Shown here in pieces: positions 16,426 to 24,722 of a DNA stretch of 64,000 nucleotides. This DNA comes from FEN-987 sp964598845 (GTDB taxonomy: Archaea > Thermoproteota > Bathyarchaeia > 40CM-2-53-6). The stretch's first letter is position 1. Each line of letters opens with the position of its first letter. The notes under the pieces were generated by a model that ran no database searches, had not been told where the DNA came from, and saw only the letters and a list, made by a program, of their open reading frames with translations. Both the position numbers and the translations under genes were made by a program. The stretch lies in NCBI GenBank assembly GCA_964598845.1, contig CAZRDM010000008.1:26104-90103 (forward strand), written 5' to 3'.

Positions 16426-17250
16426 ATGCGGGTCAGCGAGAAGGGCATTCTCGCGTCCCTCGCACTTCTCTTACTCGCCGTTTCCGCTATTGCCCAAACA
16501 AGAATTCTCATCGGCACGGGAGAAGCCTCTCTCTCTTGGCAGGCAGAGATAGGCTTCTACTTACCGTTCGTACTGTTTGCTCTGGTCAGCACATACCATT
16601 TCCTGGAATGGGCAAGAAAACACAAGAGACAGGCAGTTCTGATGATGATCCTGACGATTGCCGTTCTCTCCTTGATCGGGAATGCTTCGGTAAATGCCCC
16701 CAGACCCATTCTGAACACACCTACCCGGGAAGACTTCAGTTCAACACAGCGACCTGCCTCCACCATACAGATCCAACCCCAACCTGTATCCATTCAAGAG
16801 AGCTTACTGAAACTCAGAGAAGCCTTGAGCCAGACTCCGTACTTTTCGACGGGTTTCGATGCGCTGATGCTAGGGGCTTCAGCCATCGCCTTGGCTCTAG
16901 TGATCTTAAAAATAAGGCGTGAGAGGAAAAGCGAAACGATCCGGTCATTCGCTGAGCCAGCAACTGCTGAGTTCCCGGCAAGGACACCGCGAGAAGCAGT
17001 AATTGAAGCATATCGACTCGCATTAGTCTCCTTGCAAGCTCATGATATTGGGATAAGAGACTCCGACACGCCGGAGGATGCTTTCAGGCGAATCAAGCAA
17101 TTGAGACCAATGATCGCGGACGCATTCTGGAAACTGACAATTCTTTTTGAAGAGGCAAAGTTCAGCCTCCACCCTATCAGTGAGTCTGAAGCAGAATACG
17201 CTTCGTCCTACTGCAAGTCGATACTCTCTCTGGAAGCTGTGCAGCTGTGA
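16426..17250 (+). CDS. DUF4129-type membrane protein
   Basis: 274 residues. Membrane helices occur at about 10-25, 42-60, 70-88 and 143-160, the last preceded by an extracytoplasmic stretch. The cytoplasmic C-terminal part (residues 180-272: PREAVIEAYRLALVSLQAHD with SDTPEDAFRRI and a terminal helical bundle) fits the DUF4129 domain that accompanies MoxR and DUF58 genes and transglutaminase-like proteins. First of five co-directional, closely spaced genes. Function as a unit is unknown, but relatives are thought to act in envelope protein assembly or maturation. Confidence 0.72.
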   Translation: MRVSEKGILASLALLLLAVSAIAQTRILIGTGEASLSWQAEIGFYLPFVLFALVSTYHFLEWARKHKRQAVLMMILTIAVLSLIGNASVNAPRPILNTPTREDFSSTQRPASTIQIQPQPVSIQESLLKLREALSQTPYFSTGFDALMLGASAIALALVILKIRRERKSETIRSFAEPATAEFPARTPREAVIEAYRLALVSLQAHDIGIRDSDTPEDAFRRIKQLRPMIADAFWKLTILFEEAKFSLHPISESEAEYASSYCKSILSLEAVQL

Positions 17251-17711
17251 GCAGTATCAGCGAGCTGACTTCTCTGCTCTGGTGGCTTATGCTACTATCC
17301 TCCACAGCCATCATATTGCACGATATTGGGTCAGCAGTTCTTCCGAAGGGACGTCAACACCAGGTATCCCCAGGTCGAAGGAAAATACAAACTCCGTCCG
17401 AAGACGAAATCGCGACCATCACCAAGAGAATTAGACGTGGTCTTCAACGGCCGGCAAATTTCCGCCTATTACAACGGGATGTGGGGCAAACAATTGTTCA
17501 GGCCGCCCTTGCATCCAAGGGTTTTTCAATGACTAGAATCCCGGAAGGACGTCAAGAACTAATCGAACAAGTGATCAAGGACCTCGAGTTGATTGGTTTC
17601 GTGCGGGAATCAATCGCTCAGCCCTCGGCCCCGATTTCGCGAGGTGAAATGCTCATTGAGTTCGAGAGGGCGATTAGGATGCTTGAGATAGCAGAGAATG
17701 AATTAAGATGA
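17247..17711 (+). CDS. Small anchored protein of the MoxR operon
   Basis: 154 residues, family not recognised. An N-terminal hydrophobic stretch (residues 9-27) is followed by a soluble, mostly helical region with basic patches (RIRRGLQRPANFRLLQRD) and an acidic C-terminal helix. The start overlaps the DUF4129 gene's stop by 4 nt and its end overlaps the MoxR start by 4 nt, so it is firmly part of that operon. In comparable operons this slot holds a small regulatory or adaptor membrane protein. Confidence 0.68.
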   Translation: MSSISELTSLLWWLMLLSSTAIILHDIGSAVLPKGRQHQVSPGRRKIQTPSEDEIATITKRIRRGLQRPANFRLLQRDVGQTIVQAALASKGFSMTRIPEGRQELIEQVIKDLELIGFVRESIAQPSAPISRGEMLIEFERAIRMLEIAENELR

Positions 17712-18658
17712 AATTCGAAGAACTGCAAGGCCTTTCCGAGAGGCTACTGAGCGAGGTATCAACGGTCATCGTTGGCAAACGGGCAACACTTGAATTTGTT
17801 CTTACAGCTTTTCTTGCTAATGGCCACATTCTCTTTGAGGACTTTCCCGGTCTCGCCAAGACATTGATGTCGAAGCTCTTTGCGCAGGCGCTCGGATGCA
17901 GGTTTAGGAGAATTCAGTTCACTCCCGATCTGCTGCCGGCGGACATTACGGGAACGTACGTGCTCGATAGGCGCGACGGACAGTTTAAGCTTAGACATGG
18001 ACCAATTTTCGCCAACATTCTTCTTGCAGATGAGATCAATCGTGCGCCACCGAAGACACAGTCAGCACTCTTGGAGGCGATGCAGGAGCGGCAGGTGACG
18101 ATAGAGGGGGACACCTACCCCTTGGAGAGGCCTTTCATAGTAATTGCAACGCAGAACCCGATTGAATACGAGGGAACTTACCCTCTGCCTGAAGCCCAGA
18201 TCGATCGATTCATGATGCGCCTCAGTGTTGGCTATCCTACCAAAGAAGAAGAAGTTCAGATTCTCACTCGACGCGTTGAATTCCAGACTGATGACTACCG
18301 TGTTGATCCGGTGATGAACCCTGAGATCTTTCTCGAAGCGCAAAGGGTAACTGAGCAGGTTCACGTCGATGATTCGATCAAGGAATATGCAGTTGAGATA
18401 GTTCAGAAGACTAGGACCCATTCTTTGATCGGTCTTGGTTCAAGCCCTAGAGGGTCGCTGGCAATAATGCATCTTTCGCGCGCACGAGCCGCATTGGTAG
18501 GAAGAGATTTTGTTGTCCCGGAGGACGTAAAAGCCGTCGCCGTCCCAGCGCTATCACACAGGCTCCTTTTGAAGAGTGGGACATGGCTGGCCGGGACGAA
18601 GTCGGAGGAAATCGTGAGGGCGATCTTGGATGAGACAAAGGCTCCCCGTCCGAGTTAG
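17708..18658 (+). CDS. MoxR-family AAA+ ATPase
   Basis: 316 residues, standard MoxR size. Walker A lies in FEDFPGLAKTLMSK (the MoxR form G-x-x-K-T), Walker B in NILLADEINRAPPKTQSALLEAMQE, sensor 1 in FIVIATQNPIEYEGTYPLPEAQ and the arginine finger in DRFMMR. The C-terminal lid has GSSPRGSLAIMHLSRARA. MoxR ATPases act as chaperone-like remodelers with partner proteins carrying VWA or DUF58 domains; the DUF58 gene here overlaps its 3' end by 29 nt. ATG 17708 overlaps the previous stop. Confidence 0.95.
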   Translation: MKFEELQGLSERLLSEVSTVIVGKRATLEFVLTAFLANGHILFEDFPGLAKTLMSKLFAQALGCRFRRIQFTPDLLPADITGTYVLDRRDGQFKLRHGPIFANILLADEINRAPPKTQSALLEAMQERQVTIEGDTYPLERPFIVIATQNPIEYEGTYPLPEAQIDRFMMRLSVGYPTKEEEVQILTRRVEFQTDDYRVDPVMNPEIFLEAQRVTEQVHVDDSIKEYAVEIVQKTRTHSLIGLGSSPRGSLAIMHLSRARAALVGRDFVVPEDVKAVAVPALSHRLLLKSGTWLAGTKSEEIVRAILDETKAPRPS

Positions 18659-19907
18659 TACATGGAGCCGCCGAGCTGTTCTCCTACTCGAAATAGGCAT
18701 AATCCTATTCTGGCTAGGAATAGCCCTACAAAATGGTCGGCTAATACTGGCATCGGCAATAATTGTCTCATACTTGATTCTATCAATGCTGTCGACGACA
18801 CGCCCAAGCAAGACAATAGCTCTTCAAAGGCGAACTTCAACTGACAGAGTCTTAGAGGAACAACCGACCGAGGTCACCGTATCTATAAGAAATCCTTCCG
18901 GTAGCCAAGCCCTAGTCCATGGAGCGGATACCCTTCCAGACAGCTTCGAGATATTGGAAGGCAGTGACACTTACGTCTCTCTGGTCACAGAAAAGTCGGA
19001 AACCTATCTCCGCGGCGTCATAAGACCTCACTTCAGAGGACACTATGTTCTTCAATCACCCGTAGCGAGGGTGGCAGATGAATTCGGCTTAAGGGAACAT
19101 GAAGTTGGAATCGGCAACCCGATTTATCTGACCGTCCTACCACCTATTGAAGACCTCTCTGACTTCTCACTCGAATCACATACAGCGCAACCGGAGATTG
19201 GAACGTTCCGATCAAGCGCTGTCGGCGTTGGAACAGAGTTCTTCGGTATTAGGGATTACTTTCCCGGTGATGACCTGAGACGGATAAATTGGAAGGCCTC
19301 AGCCCGCACAGACTCCTTGCTCTCCAATGAGTACGAGCGCGAGCATGTGACGAATATCTACTTGTTCGTCGATCTCACAGGACAGACTATAGATGCATTG
19401 AAGTGGACTGTGCGAACAGCGGCCTCGATTACCACCTACTTACTCAGAACAAGAAACCGCCTTGGCTTGATCGTTCTGGGAGAAAGCACCTCCCATGTGA
19501 AGATTGAAAGTGGTCGACGACAGTTGCTTCGAACTCTCGACAAACTTGTAACAGCGGAACCCGGCGGCACGGGCGAACCATCAACATATCTTCTACGACT
19601 ACTGGATGAAATGACGAGGTGCGAAATCCTCTTTGTCTCTGCTCTTTCCTCTGAAGGCATCTCGAAGACGATCATCGCTGCTAGGGGCAAGCGTGAACAA
19701 GTCACGGTCATTACCATGATGCCTTCCCCGGAGACCATGGAGGAGTACGATCCCGTTCGGAAAGCTGCAAGGCTCATGTACACACTTCGTCGGCGCGCCA
19801 CAATTCTGCAGATCAAGAATGCAGATGTGAGAGTCATCGAGGTTCCTTCTGACCGACCCATTCGAACAGCGGTTTCGATGATAAGGGAGCGACCCCTGCG
19901 ACGTTGA
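18630..19907 (+). CDS. DUF58 membrane protein with VWA-like domain
   Basis: 425 residues. Two N-terminal hydrophobic segments (about 16-32 and 38-55) are followed by a beta-rich region and the DUF58 core at residues 205-225 (FFGIRDYFPGDDLRRINWKASAR region), typical for MoxR partners. It then has a VWA-like Rossmann fold (YLFVDLTGQTIDALKWTVRTAASI) whose metal site is only partly conserved (D-L-T in place of D-x-S-x-S). It probably works with the MoxR ATPase just upstream. The ATG at 18630 lies inside the MoxR gene, a strong sign of coupling. Confidence 0.9.
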   Translation: MRQRLPVRVSTWSRRAVLLLEIGIILFWLGIALQNGRLILASAIIVSYLILSMLSTTRPSKTIALQRRTSTDRVLEEQPTEVTVSIRNPSGSQALVHGADTLPDSFEILEGSDTYVSLVTEKSETYLRGVIRPHFRGHYVLQSPVARVADEFGLREHEVGIGNPIYLTVLPPIEDLSDFSLESHTAQPEIGTFRSSAVGVGTEFFGIRDYFPGDDLRRINWKASARTDSLLSNEYEREHVTNIYLFVDLTGQTIDALKWTVRTAASITTYLLRTRNRLGLIVLGESTSHVKIESGRRQLLRTLDKLVTAEPGGTGEPSTYLLRLLDEMTRCEILFVSALSSEGISKTIIAARGKREQVTVITMMPSPETMEEYDPVRKAARLMYTLRRRATILQIKNADVRVIEVPSDRPIRTAVSMIRERPLRR

Positions 19908-20479
19908 GAGACGACCAACCGAATCTAGAAATATCCATCCTGAGAGTCAGCTTATTCGGAATCTTTCTTCTATTTCCACTGGTGTTACTCGGCGATAGAC
20001 TGCTCAATGCTTCAGCGAACGCCTACTACAGTTTTGGCGCATTCTTTCTCGCATTTGCCGCAATAGCTGCCCTACTCGCGGTTATCAGCCTGAACTACGC
20101 TTTCGGTTACTTGGCCTTTCTCGCTGTCTTGGCCGCAGAACTTCTGTTCAACATGCCGCTGGTGATCTTCTCAAGTCATGTCGCAATGGCCCTATTGTTC
20201 GCTGAGGGGCTATCGTCCCTCCGACCATTCTTGTTAGTGGCGAGTAACGTCAAGCTTGGAAAACAAGAAAACATCAGCTCGAACTTGCGCGCGTGCATAG
20301 GCAGATTTCGCAGGACATTTCTGGTTGTGGCTGGAAGCCTGATTGCACTGGCGGTGGCGTACGGACTTCTCCCGGATGTACTTCCAATTCCTTCCGATCT
20401 CTCCGCCTTATCGCTCTACGCCACCCTAGGCTTAGTTGCGATAGCACTCACGGCACTATATTTAGGAGAAAAAGAGTGA
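19904..20479 (+). CDS. Polytopic membrane protein of the MoxR operon
   Basis: 191 residues, family not recognised. About five to six hydrophobic segments fill almost the whole chain (residues 12-30, 40-60, 62-80, 85-105, 140-158, 165-185), with one basic loop around residues 118-138. The TTG start overlaps the DUF58 stop by 4 nt. Its position suggests a membrane partner for the MoxR/DUF58 pair. Confidence 0.7.
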   Translation: MRDDQPNLEISILRVSLFGIFLLFPLVLLGDRLLNASANAYYSFGAFFLAFAAIAALLAVISLNYAFGYLAFLAVLAAELLFNMPLVIFSSHVAMALLFAEGLSSLRPFLLVASNVKLGKQENISSNLRACIGRFRRTFLVVAGSLIALAVAYGLLPDVLPIPSDLSALSLYATLGLVAIALTALYLGEKE

Positions 20480-20506
20480 GAAAACGCCTCAGAGAGTCGT
20501 CATGAG

Positions 20507-20671
20507 TTGTCAGAAGAGAAGCGAAGCAAAGACGAGAAAGAACAGAAGAACGTGCGGCTTGAATGGAAAGACTACCTAGCTGTGATCATTGCGGCTTTCC
20601 AAACCACTCTTCTTCCTTTCTTGGTAGTAATTGTGGTACTCGTGATTCTGTGGCTTGTTCTGAAACTCTGA
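20507..20671 (+). CDS. Small single-span membrane peptide (54 aa)
   Basis: A TTG-started frame, 54 residues, 27 nt after the previous stop. A charged N-terminal half (LSEEKRSKDEKEQKNVRLEW) is followed by one strongly hydrophobic helix (YLAVIIAAFQTTLLPFLVVI and onward) ending in a Lys-Leu tail. The clean tail-anchor pattern, the close spacing to the MoxR operon and the end 2 nt before the convergent protease gene favour a real gene. Homologues are unknown. Confidence 0.5.
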   Translation: MSEEKRSKDEKEQKNVRLEWKDYLAVIIAAFQTTLLPFLVVIVVLVILWLVLKL

Positions 20672-20673
20672 TC

Positions 20674-22746
20674 CTATTCATACCGTTGGCATCGATAGCA
20701 GTACCACCGCTGGTACTGAGGAATCCAAGTCAAGTCGCCTCGGCATACTGAACATCTTGGACGTGCGCTCTCCCTTGTCACGCCACCTTCCCCTCTCGCT
20801 CTCCGCCGCAAAGCGACAGCTGTCATGAAGACTCCGAACAAGAATGAAAAGACCGACACTCCCCACACGATTGCTTGATTCGACAGGGAGCCTCCACCCA
20901 ACAGGTGAGCTCGGGAGGCGCTCGTATACGCATCGAAAGCATCCTCCGTAGCTTTCGTGTAGTTCATGGTGTCGTAAGCGAATTCTGCGTCGCGCAGCTT
21001 CGAATTCGCGGCGTCAATGTCCGGCCAATTGATCAGATCGAAAACTGAAGACCTCAAAAACTGGACTGTGTTGCGAATCAGCTGGTCTGCGTATCCTCTC
21101 AGCAGCGCGTCTTTGTCGAATTGACTGAAACTGTCCTCGTACGGATAGTAAGCCATAACTGAGGAAACAAAATTTTCCGTCGGGTCGTAAGAGGTTGCGA
21201 AGGGATGCATCAATCCGAGCATGTGGCCAACCTCATGAATCACCGTGTTCGTGAACCCGAAGCCAAGTCCAGGTTGCCTTGGGGCTACATAATTCCCTCG
21301 CACCAAGTCCGTGGCTGAGTGACTTATCAAGACCATATCGTAAAGGGCAACGCCCCAAATCGTTCGGTCGAAGTCAACATCCCTTGCCACATACTCCTTG
21401 TAAGTGAAGCCAAAGGTGTAGTTACCGTCAAAGGCGAATACGAACACGGGAATGTCGTAATTGTCGAAGTTTCTTACGGTCTCCGTGAAATTGCCAATGT
21501 GGCCTTGACCGCTTTCGCTCAGCCAATCATATACAAGTCTCGCATCAACGATCGGCGTTAGGCCTGCTAGGCTTGGAGATGTTGCTGATCTTACAACCCT
21601 AGAGAAGTCAATAAAGTCAGGCAAGTCCAGGTACTGAGCGTCAACCTCTACGGTTGCGAAGGACAAAAGTGAACTTAGCTGCTTTCTGACTTCATCTATG
21701 TCGAGCGTAGATTGGATAGTCGGATGACGGTAGGAACGATTGTCAATCACGAAGATGTTTACGCGGTAGGTCCGAGCGTAGTTCAGTGGGTAAACGAAAT
21801 CGGGAAGGAACACGTTGTAGAGCGCCCCGAAGACATAGTCTGCTATGTACTGAGTCAGCCAACTTGACCAGTATGGGCTATCAGGTTTCATGCTATTTGC
21901 CCAAGATGCCAATTGGATAGGTAACTGTTCAGCAGCATGTCCAGGTCCTGCTGACAGGTCTATGAAGAAGAGGCGACTGTGGCCACCCCATGCTGTCATG
22001 TATCTTCGATTCAACTTAATATCCAAGTCATGGTCCGTGAATGTCTTGTTATAGAAGTGCGGAGTAAGAATCACAGGACGCCGATTGGCCAAGCTTTCAA
22101 ATTGCTTAGGAGAGACTGACGGGAGCTGCTTGGAGAGGTCGGCTATTATCAATGTGTAGCCATCAGGCTCTAGGCCTCCGTAGTCATCACTGTGCCTCAG
22201 CAGCCATGACTCAACGTCATCGGCCGAGTACAACGTATTGGTAGCGTTGATGGGGTAATGTGTGTAGTTGAGGAAATAGGAACCCTGAATTGTGAAGTAG
22301 CTTTCGTTCCATAGGACGTTCGTCCGCTTCTCAACCTTTCCTATCGAGTTCAAGTACGAGGCAAAATCCTGCACGAAGCTCGACGGTGCGAAAGCTACGT
22401 CATACTGGATTGAGTATGTTGTATCAGTGCTTAGTCCGGGCAACAGGGTTAGCTGGTACCGAGTCTGCGGGCTATTCCATATCAGGTAACTCGTGTTCAC
22501 AGATTGCGAATCGAAACCTACAAGCACAACTTTCACGTTGATGGTCACTTCTCGCTTGGAAACTAGTTGCGCGCTATTTCGTTGAGCGGAGACCGGAGCG
22601 AAGTTCGTCAGGAAGAGTAGGAGTATGGCGAGTACGACGACACGCCTAGATTTGCAGCATGTCATGGGACGAGGGTGCTGATTCCAATAGATTAGGATAT
22701 GGTTGATCAGAACAGAGACGGTGAGTTCCTCCGTGAGGGCATTCAC
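20674..22746 (-). CDS. Secreted, membrane-anchored zinc metalloprotease with C-terminal zinc ribbon
   Basis: 690 residues. An N-terminal signal or anchor (about 30-50) precedes a large extracytoplasmic domain. The catalytic site HEVGHMLGLMHP (about residue 520) is a metzincin-type HExxHxxGxxH. The later SVMAYYPYEDSFSQFD supplies the Met-turn. After a helical stretch there is a C-terminal membrane helix (about 640-658) and a cytoplasmic zinc ribbon with two CxxC pairs (CSVCRGDL, CYRCQRYE). The protease would face outward and the ribbon inward. Start uncertain: residues 1-25 are not needed, and an internal Met at about residue 28 would give a normal signal peptide. Confidence 0.82.
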   Translation of the reverse strand: MNALTEELTVSVLINHILIYWNQHPRPMTCCKSRRVVVLAILLLFLTNFAPVSAQRNSAQLVSKREVTINVKVVLVGFDSQSVNTSYLIWNSPQTRYQLTLLPGLSTDTTYSIQYDVAFAPSSFVQDFASYLNSIGKVEKRTNVLWNESYFTIQGSYFLNYTHYPINATNTLYSADDVESWLLRHSDDYGGLEPDGYTLIIADLSKQLPSVSPKQFESLANRRPVILTPHFYNKTFTDHDLDIKLNRRYMTAWGGHSRLFFIDLSAGPGHAAEQLPIQLASWANSMKPDSPYWSSWLTQYIADYVFGALYNVFLPDFVYPLNYARTYRVNIFVIDNRSYRHPTIQSTLDIDEVRKQLSSLLSFATVEVDAQYLDLPDFIDFSRVVRSATSPSLAGLTPIVDARLVYDWLSESGQGHIGNFTETVRNFDNYDIPVFVFAFDGNYTFGFTYKEYVARDVDFDRTIWGVALYDMVLISHSATDLVRGNYVAPRQPGLGFGFTNTVIHEVGHMLGLMHPFATSYDPTENFVSSVMAYYPYEDSFSQFDKDALLRGYADQLIRNTVQFLRSSVFDLINWPDIDAANSKLRDAEFAYDTMNYTKATEDAFDAYTSASRAHLLGGGSLSNQAIVWGVSVFSFLFGVFMTAVALRRRARGEGGVTRESARPRCSVCRGDLTWIPQYQRWYCYRCQRYE

Positions 22747-22749
22747 GCG

Positions 22750-23955
22750 TCAGAGGGAGGTTAGACTTGGGATCACTCTGCTGGCGTCAGGGATTACGAT
22801 GATCCTAGAGTCGGAGCCGAGGCTTCTCTGTGCCGTCTGTAAGGCTGAGTTAACAGTTCGTCCTGCTCGCAGACCGAAAACATTCTCGACATAATAGTCC
22901 GGAATAGTGGAGACAAGATATATCCGGTGGGTTTCCAAGGCCCTTAGAAGAAAAGTTGCTTTGAGGCCTTGGTAGTTAAGGCTGTGGCGCAGTCTCGTCT
23001 CGAGATGGCGTGGCTGCTTTTTCTCAGCACACCAGTCGTAAAAGTCTTCGTCGCCATGACCAGCTGAGCACTCGGCTGCGACTATCATTGCGCCTTCACG
23101 TTTCAAAACGTTGAGTCCTGCAGGAAATGTTTCGACAGCTCGGAGCAGTGACTCGTCCAAGGGGGCTCCACCGGCGCTCATCACAACAATATCGGCGCCT
23201 CTTTCCACTCTCCTTGAGCAAATCTCTCCGACGATCTTCTTGAGAGCTTCAACGCACTGCTGAAGGTTTCCTAGCGCCAACTTGGCTGGAGCATCATCCC
23301 CGTCAAGAACGAAGCCCAGTGCAATGAGATTCTGAACTGCCTCGGCAATGTGCAAACGCTCCTTGAAAATGTCTGGAAGACCGATGTTTTTTCTGTCGGT
23401 GAGTTGGAGTTGAACTAAGCTCTCATGCGTCAACCCAGGCATCAATATGTCGCAAATTCCCGAATAACCAAAGAAAGGGTGAGGTCTAAACTCGCCGAGG
23501 AGAATCTTCAAGTCTGCGTTCCAGAAATCAGAATTCAGTTTCGGCATGAAGCTTCCTTTGAATTCTTCAAGTGCAGTCACAGGGGAAGAAGTTGGTGAGT
23601 GTCTTACTATTTGGAGGTCAGGGAAAGACACAGTGTCAAGGGCGGGTGCGTCAACACTAAGAAGGACCAGCAGAGAGCTGTTTTGTACACCAAGACCGTG
23701 CAGAGTATCGAGCAATAGTCGCGTTAGATCTATCAAAAACTGCTTGTTCGAGCTCCCGCCCAGTGCGATGCATATTCGGCGCGACTTCAGTGCCAACATT
23801 TGAAGACTGGGCTCTAATTCTACCAGACGCCTCAGTTCTGCTTCAAGATTGAGGTTCAGCTTCAGGGTTTGAGGCCTGAGGATCTCAATGAGTTTCTCCT
23901 CTGGAACCCGCACTGGGATTTCGGAGGACCCATATGGTAACCAGATTTCGACCAT
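22750..23955 (-). CDS. LarA-like protein (lactate racemase family, DUF2088)
   Basis: 401 residues. The N-terminus (WLPYGSSEIPVRVPEEKLIEIL) and the segment LLGEFRPHPFFGYSGICDILMPGL match the lactate racemase LarA fold. In LarA that segment carries the catalytic histidine (kept, PH) and then G-G-x-K, whose lysine binds the nickel pincer cofactor. Here the lysine position reads SGICD, so the cofactor anchor seems lost. A VVMSAGGAPLDESLLRAVE block follows, as expected for the family C-terminal domain. Its substrate is unknown; many archaeal members are not lactate racemases. The gene shares direction with the protease and ends 3 nt from its start. Confidence 0.75.
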   Translation of the reverse strand: MVEIWLPYGSSEIPVRVPEEKLIEILRPQTLKLNLNLEAELRRLVELEPSLQMLALKSRRICIALGGSSNKQFLIDLTRLLLDTLHGLGVQNSSLLVLLSVDAPALDTVSFPDLQIVRHSPTSSPVTALEEFKGSFMPKLNSDFWNADLKILLGEFRPHPFFGYSGICDILMPGLTHESLVQLQLTDRKNIGLPDIFKERLHIAEAVQNLIALGFVLDGDDAPAKLALGNLQQCVEALKKIVGEICSRRVERGADIVVMSAGGAPLDESLLRAVETFPAGLNVLKREGAMIVAAECSAGHGDEDFYDWCAEKKQPRHLETRLRHSLNYQGLKATFLLRALETHRIYLVSTIPDYYVENVFGLRAGRTVNSALQTAQRSLGSDSRIIVIPDASRVIPSLTSL

Positions 23956-24053
23956 CCCAGTCTACCTCAGCACTACTGTCAGTTCATTCCTGATTCAGCG
24001 TTAAAGATTAGCCCACTCTTGCAAGGGATTGAGTCCTGAACAATTGGCAAGAA

Positions 24054-24722
24054 TTGCAAAAGAATAAACATGTTGAGGCCCCTTTGATGGGCGATGACGA
24101 ATTGGCAGCCTCAGTGAGAAGCGGTGCCGAAGAGGAGTTCTGCAGTATCTTACTTAGGACGGGTAGCCTGAAGTTCGGTACGTTCAAGCTGTCTAGTGGG
24201 ATACTCAGCCCTTACTATGTCGACTTGCGGTTGATACCAAGCGATCCCAAAGCGTTCCGTAGAGCGATTGACTTCTACTCGTCGATACTTACTGAGGATG
24301 TTCTCAGGCGTGCTCATAGGCTTGCAGGGGTACCAACTGCCGGGATAGCTTACGCCGCTGCGTTGGCATTTAGTCTTGGAAAACCGTTTCTTTACGTCAG
24401 GAGGGATCCCAAGGGGCACGGACGAGGTCGCAGGGTTGAAGGGATTCTTCTCCCCGGGGACAAAGTCTTGGTTTTGGATGATGTGATTACAACTGGCATG
24501 AACATAGTGGATGCGGTGATGGCCATTCGAGCTGAAGGTGGTGTTGTCGAGGACGCCGCAGTGCTCCTTGACAGGGAGCAAGGTGGTGAAGCAAATTTGA
24601 GAAAGGCTGGAGTGAAACTTCATTCATTCGCCACGATCCGTCGAATCGCGGATGGGCTCTTGGCTCGAGGAACAATTGACGAAGAGCAGTTCAAAGAGAT
24701 TGTGACACAAATTGTTGGCTAG
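24054..24722 (+). CDS. pyrE: Orotate phosphoribosyltransferase
   Basis: PyrE joins orotate with PRPP to give OMP in pyrimidine synthesis. The PRPP-binding motif VLVLDDVITTGMNIVDAV is complete, and the catalytic lysine region FLYVRRDPKGHGRGRRVEG (the flexible loop) is present. The N-terminal SGILSPYYVDLR is the family's substrate-binding strand. TTG 24054 is the first start; TTG 24081 or ATG 24084 would also give a complete enzyme. A TTAAAGATT stretch at 24001-24009 is a plausible TATA box. The 3' end overlaps the convergent polymerase gene by 32 nt. Confidence 0.95.
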   Translation: MQKNKHVEAPLMGDDELAASVRSGAEEEFCSILLRTGSLKFGTFKLSSGILSPYYVDLRLIPSDPKAFRRAIDFYSSILTEDVLRRAHRLAGVPTAGIAYAAALAFSLGKPFLYVRRDPKGHGRGRRVEGILLPGDKVLVLDDVITTGMNIVDAVMAIRAEGGVVEDAAVLLDREQGGEANLRKAGVKLHSFATIRRIADGLLARGTIDEEQFKEIVTQIVG

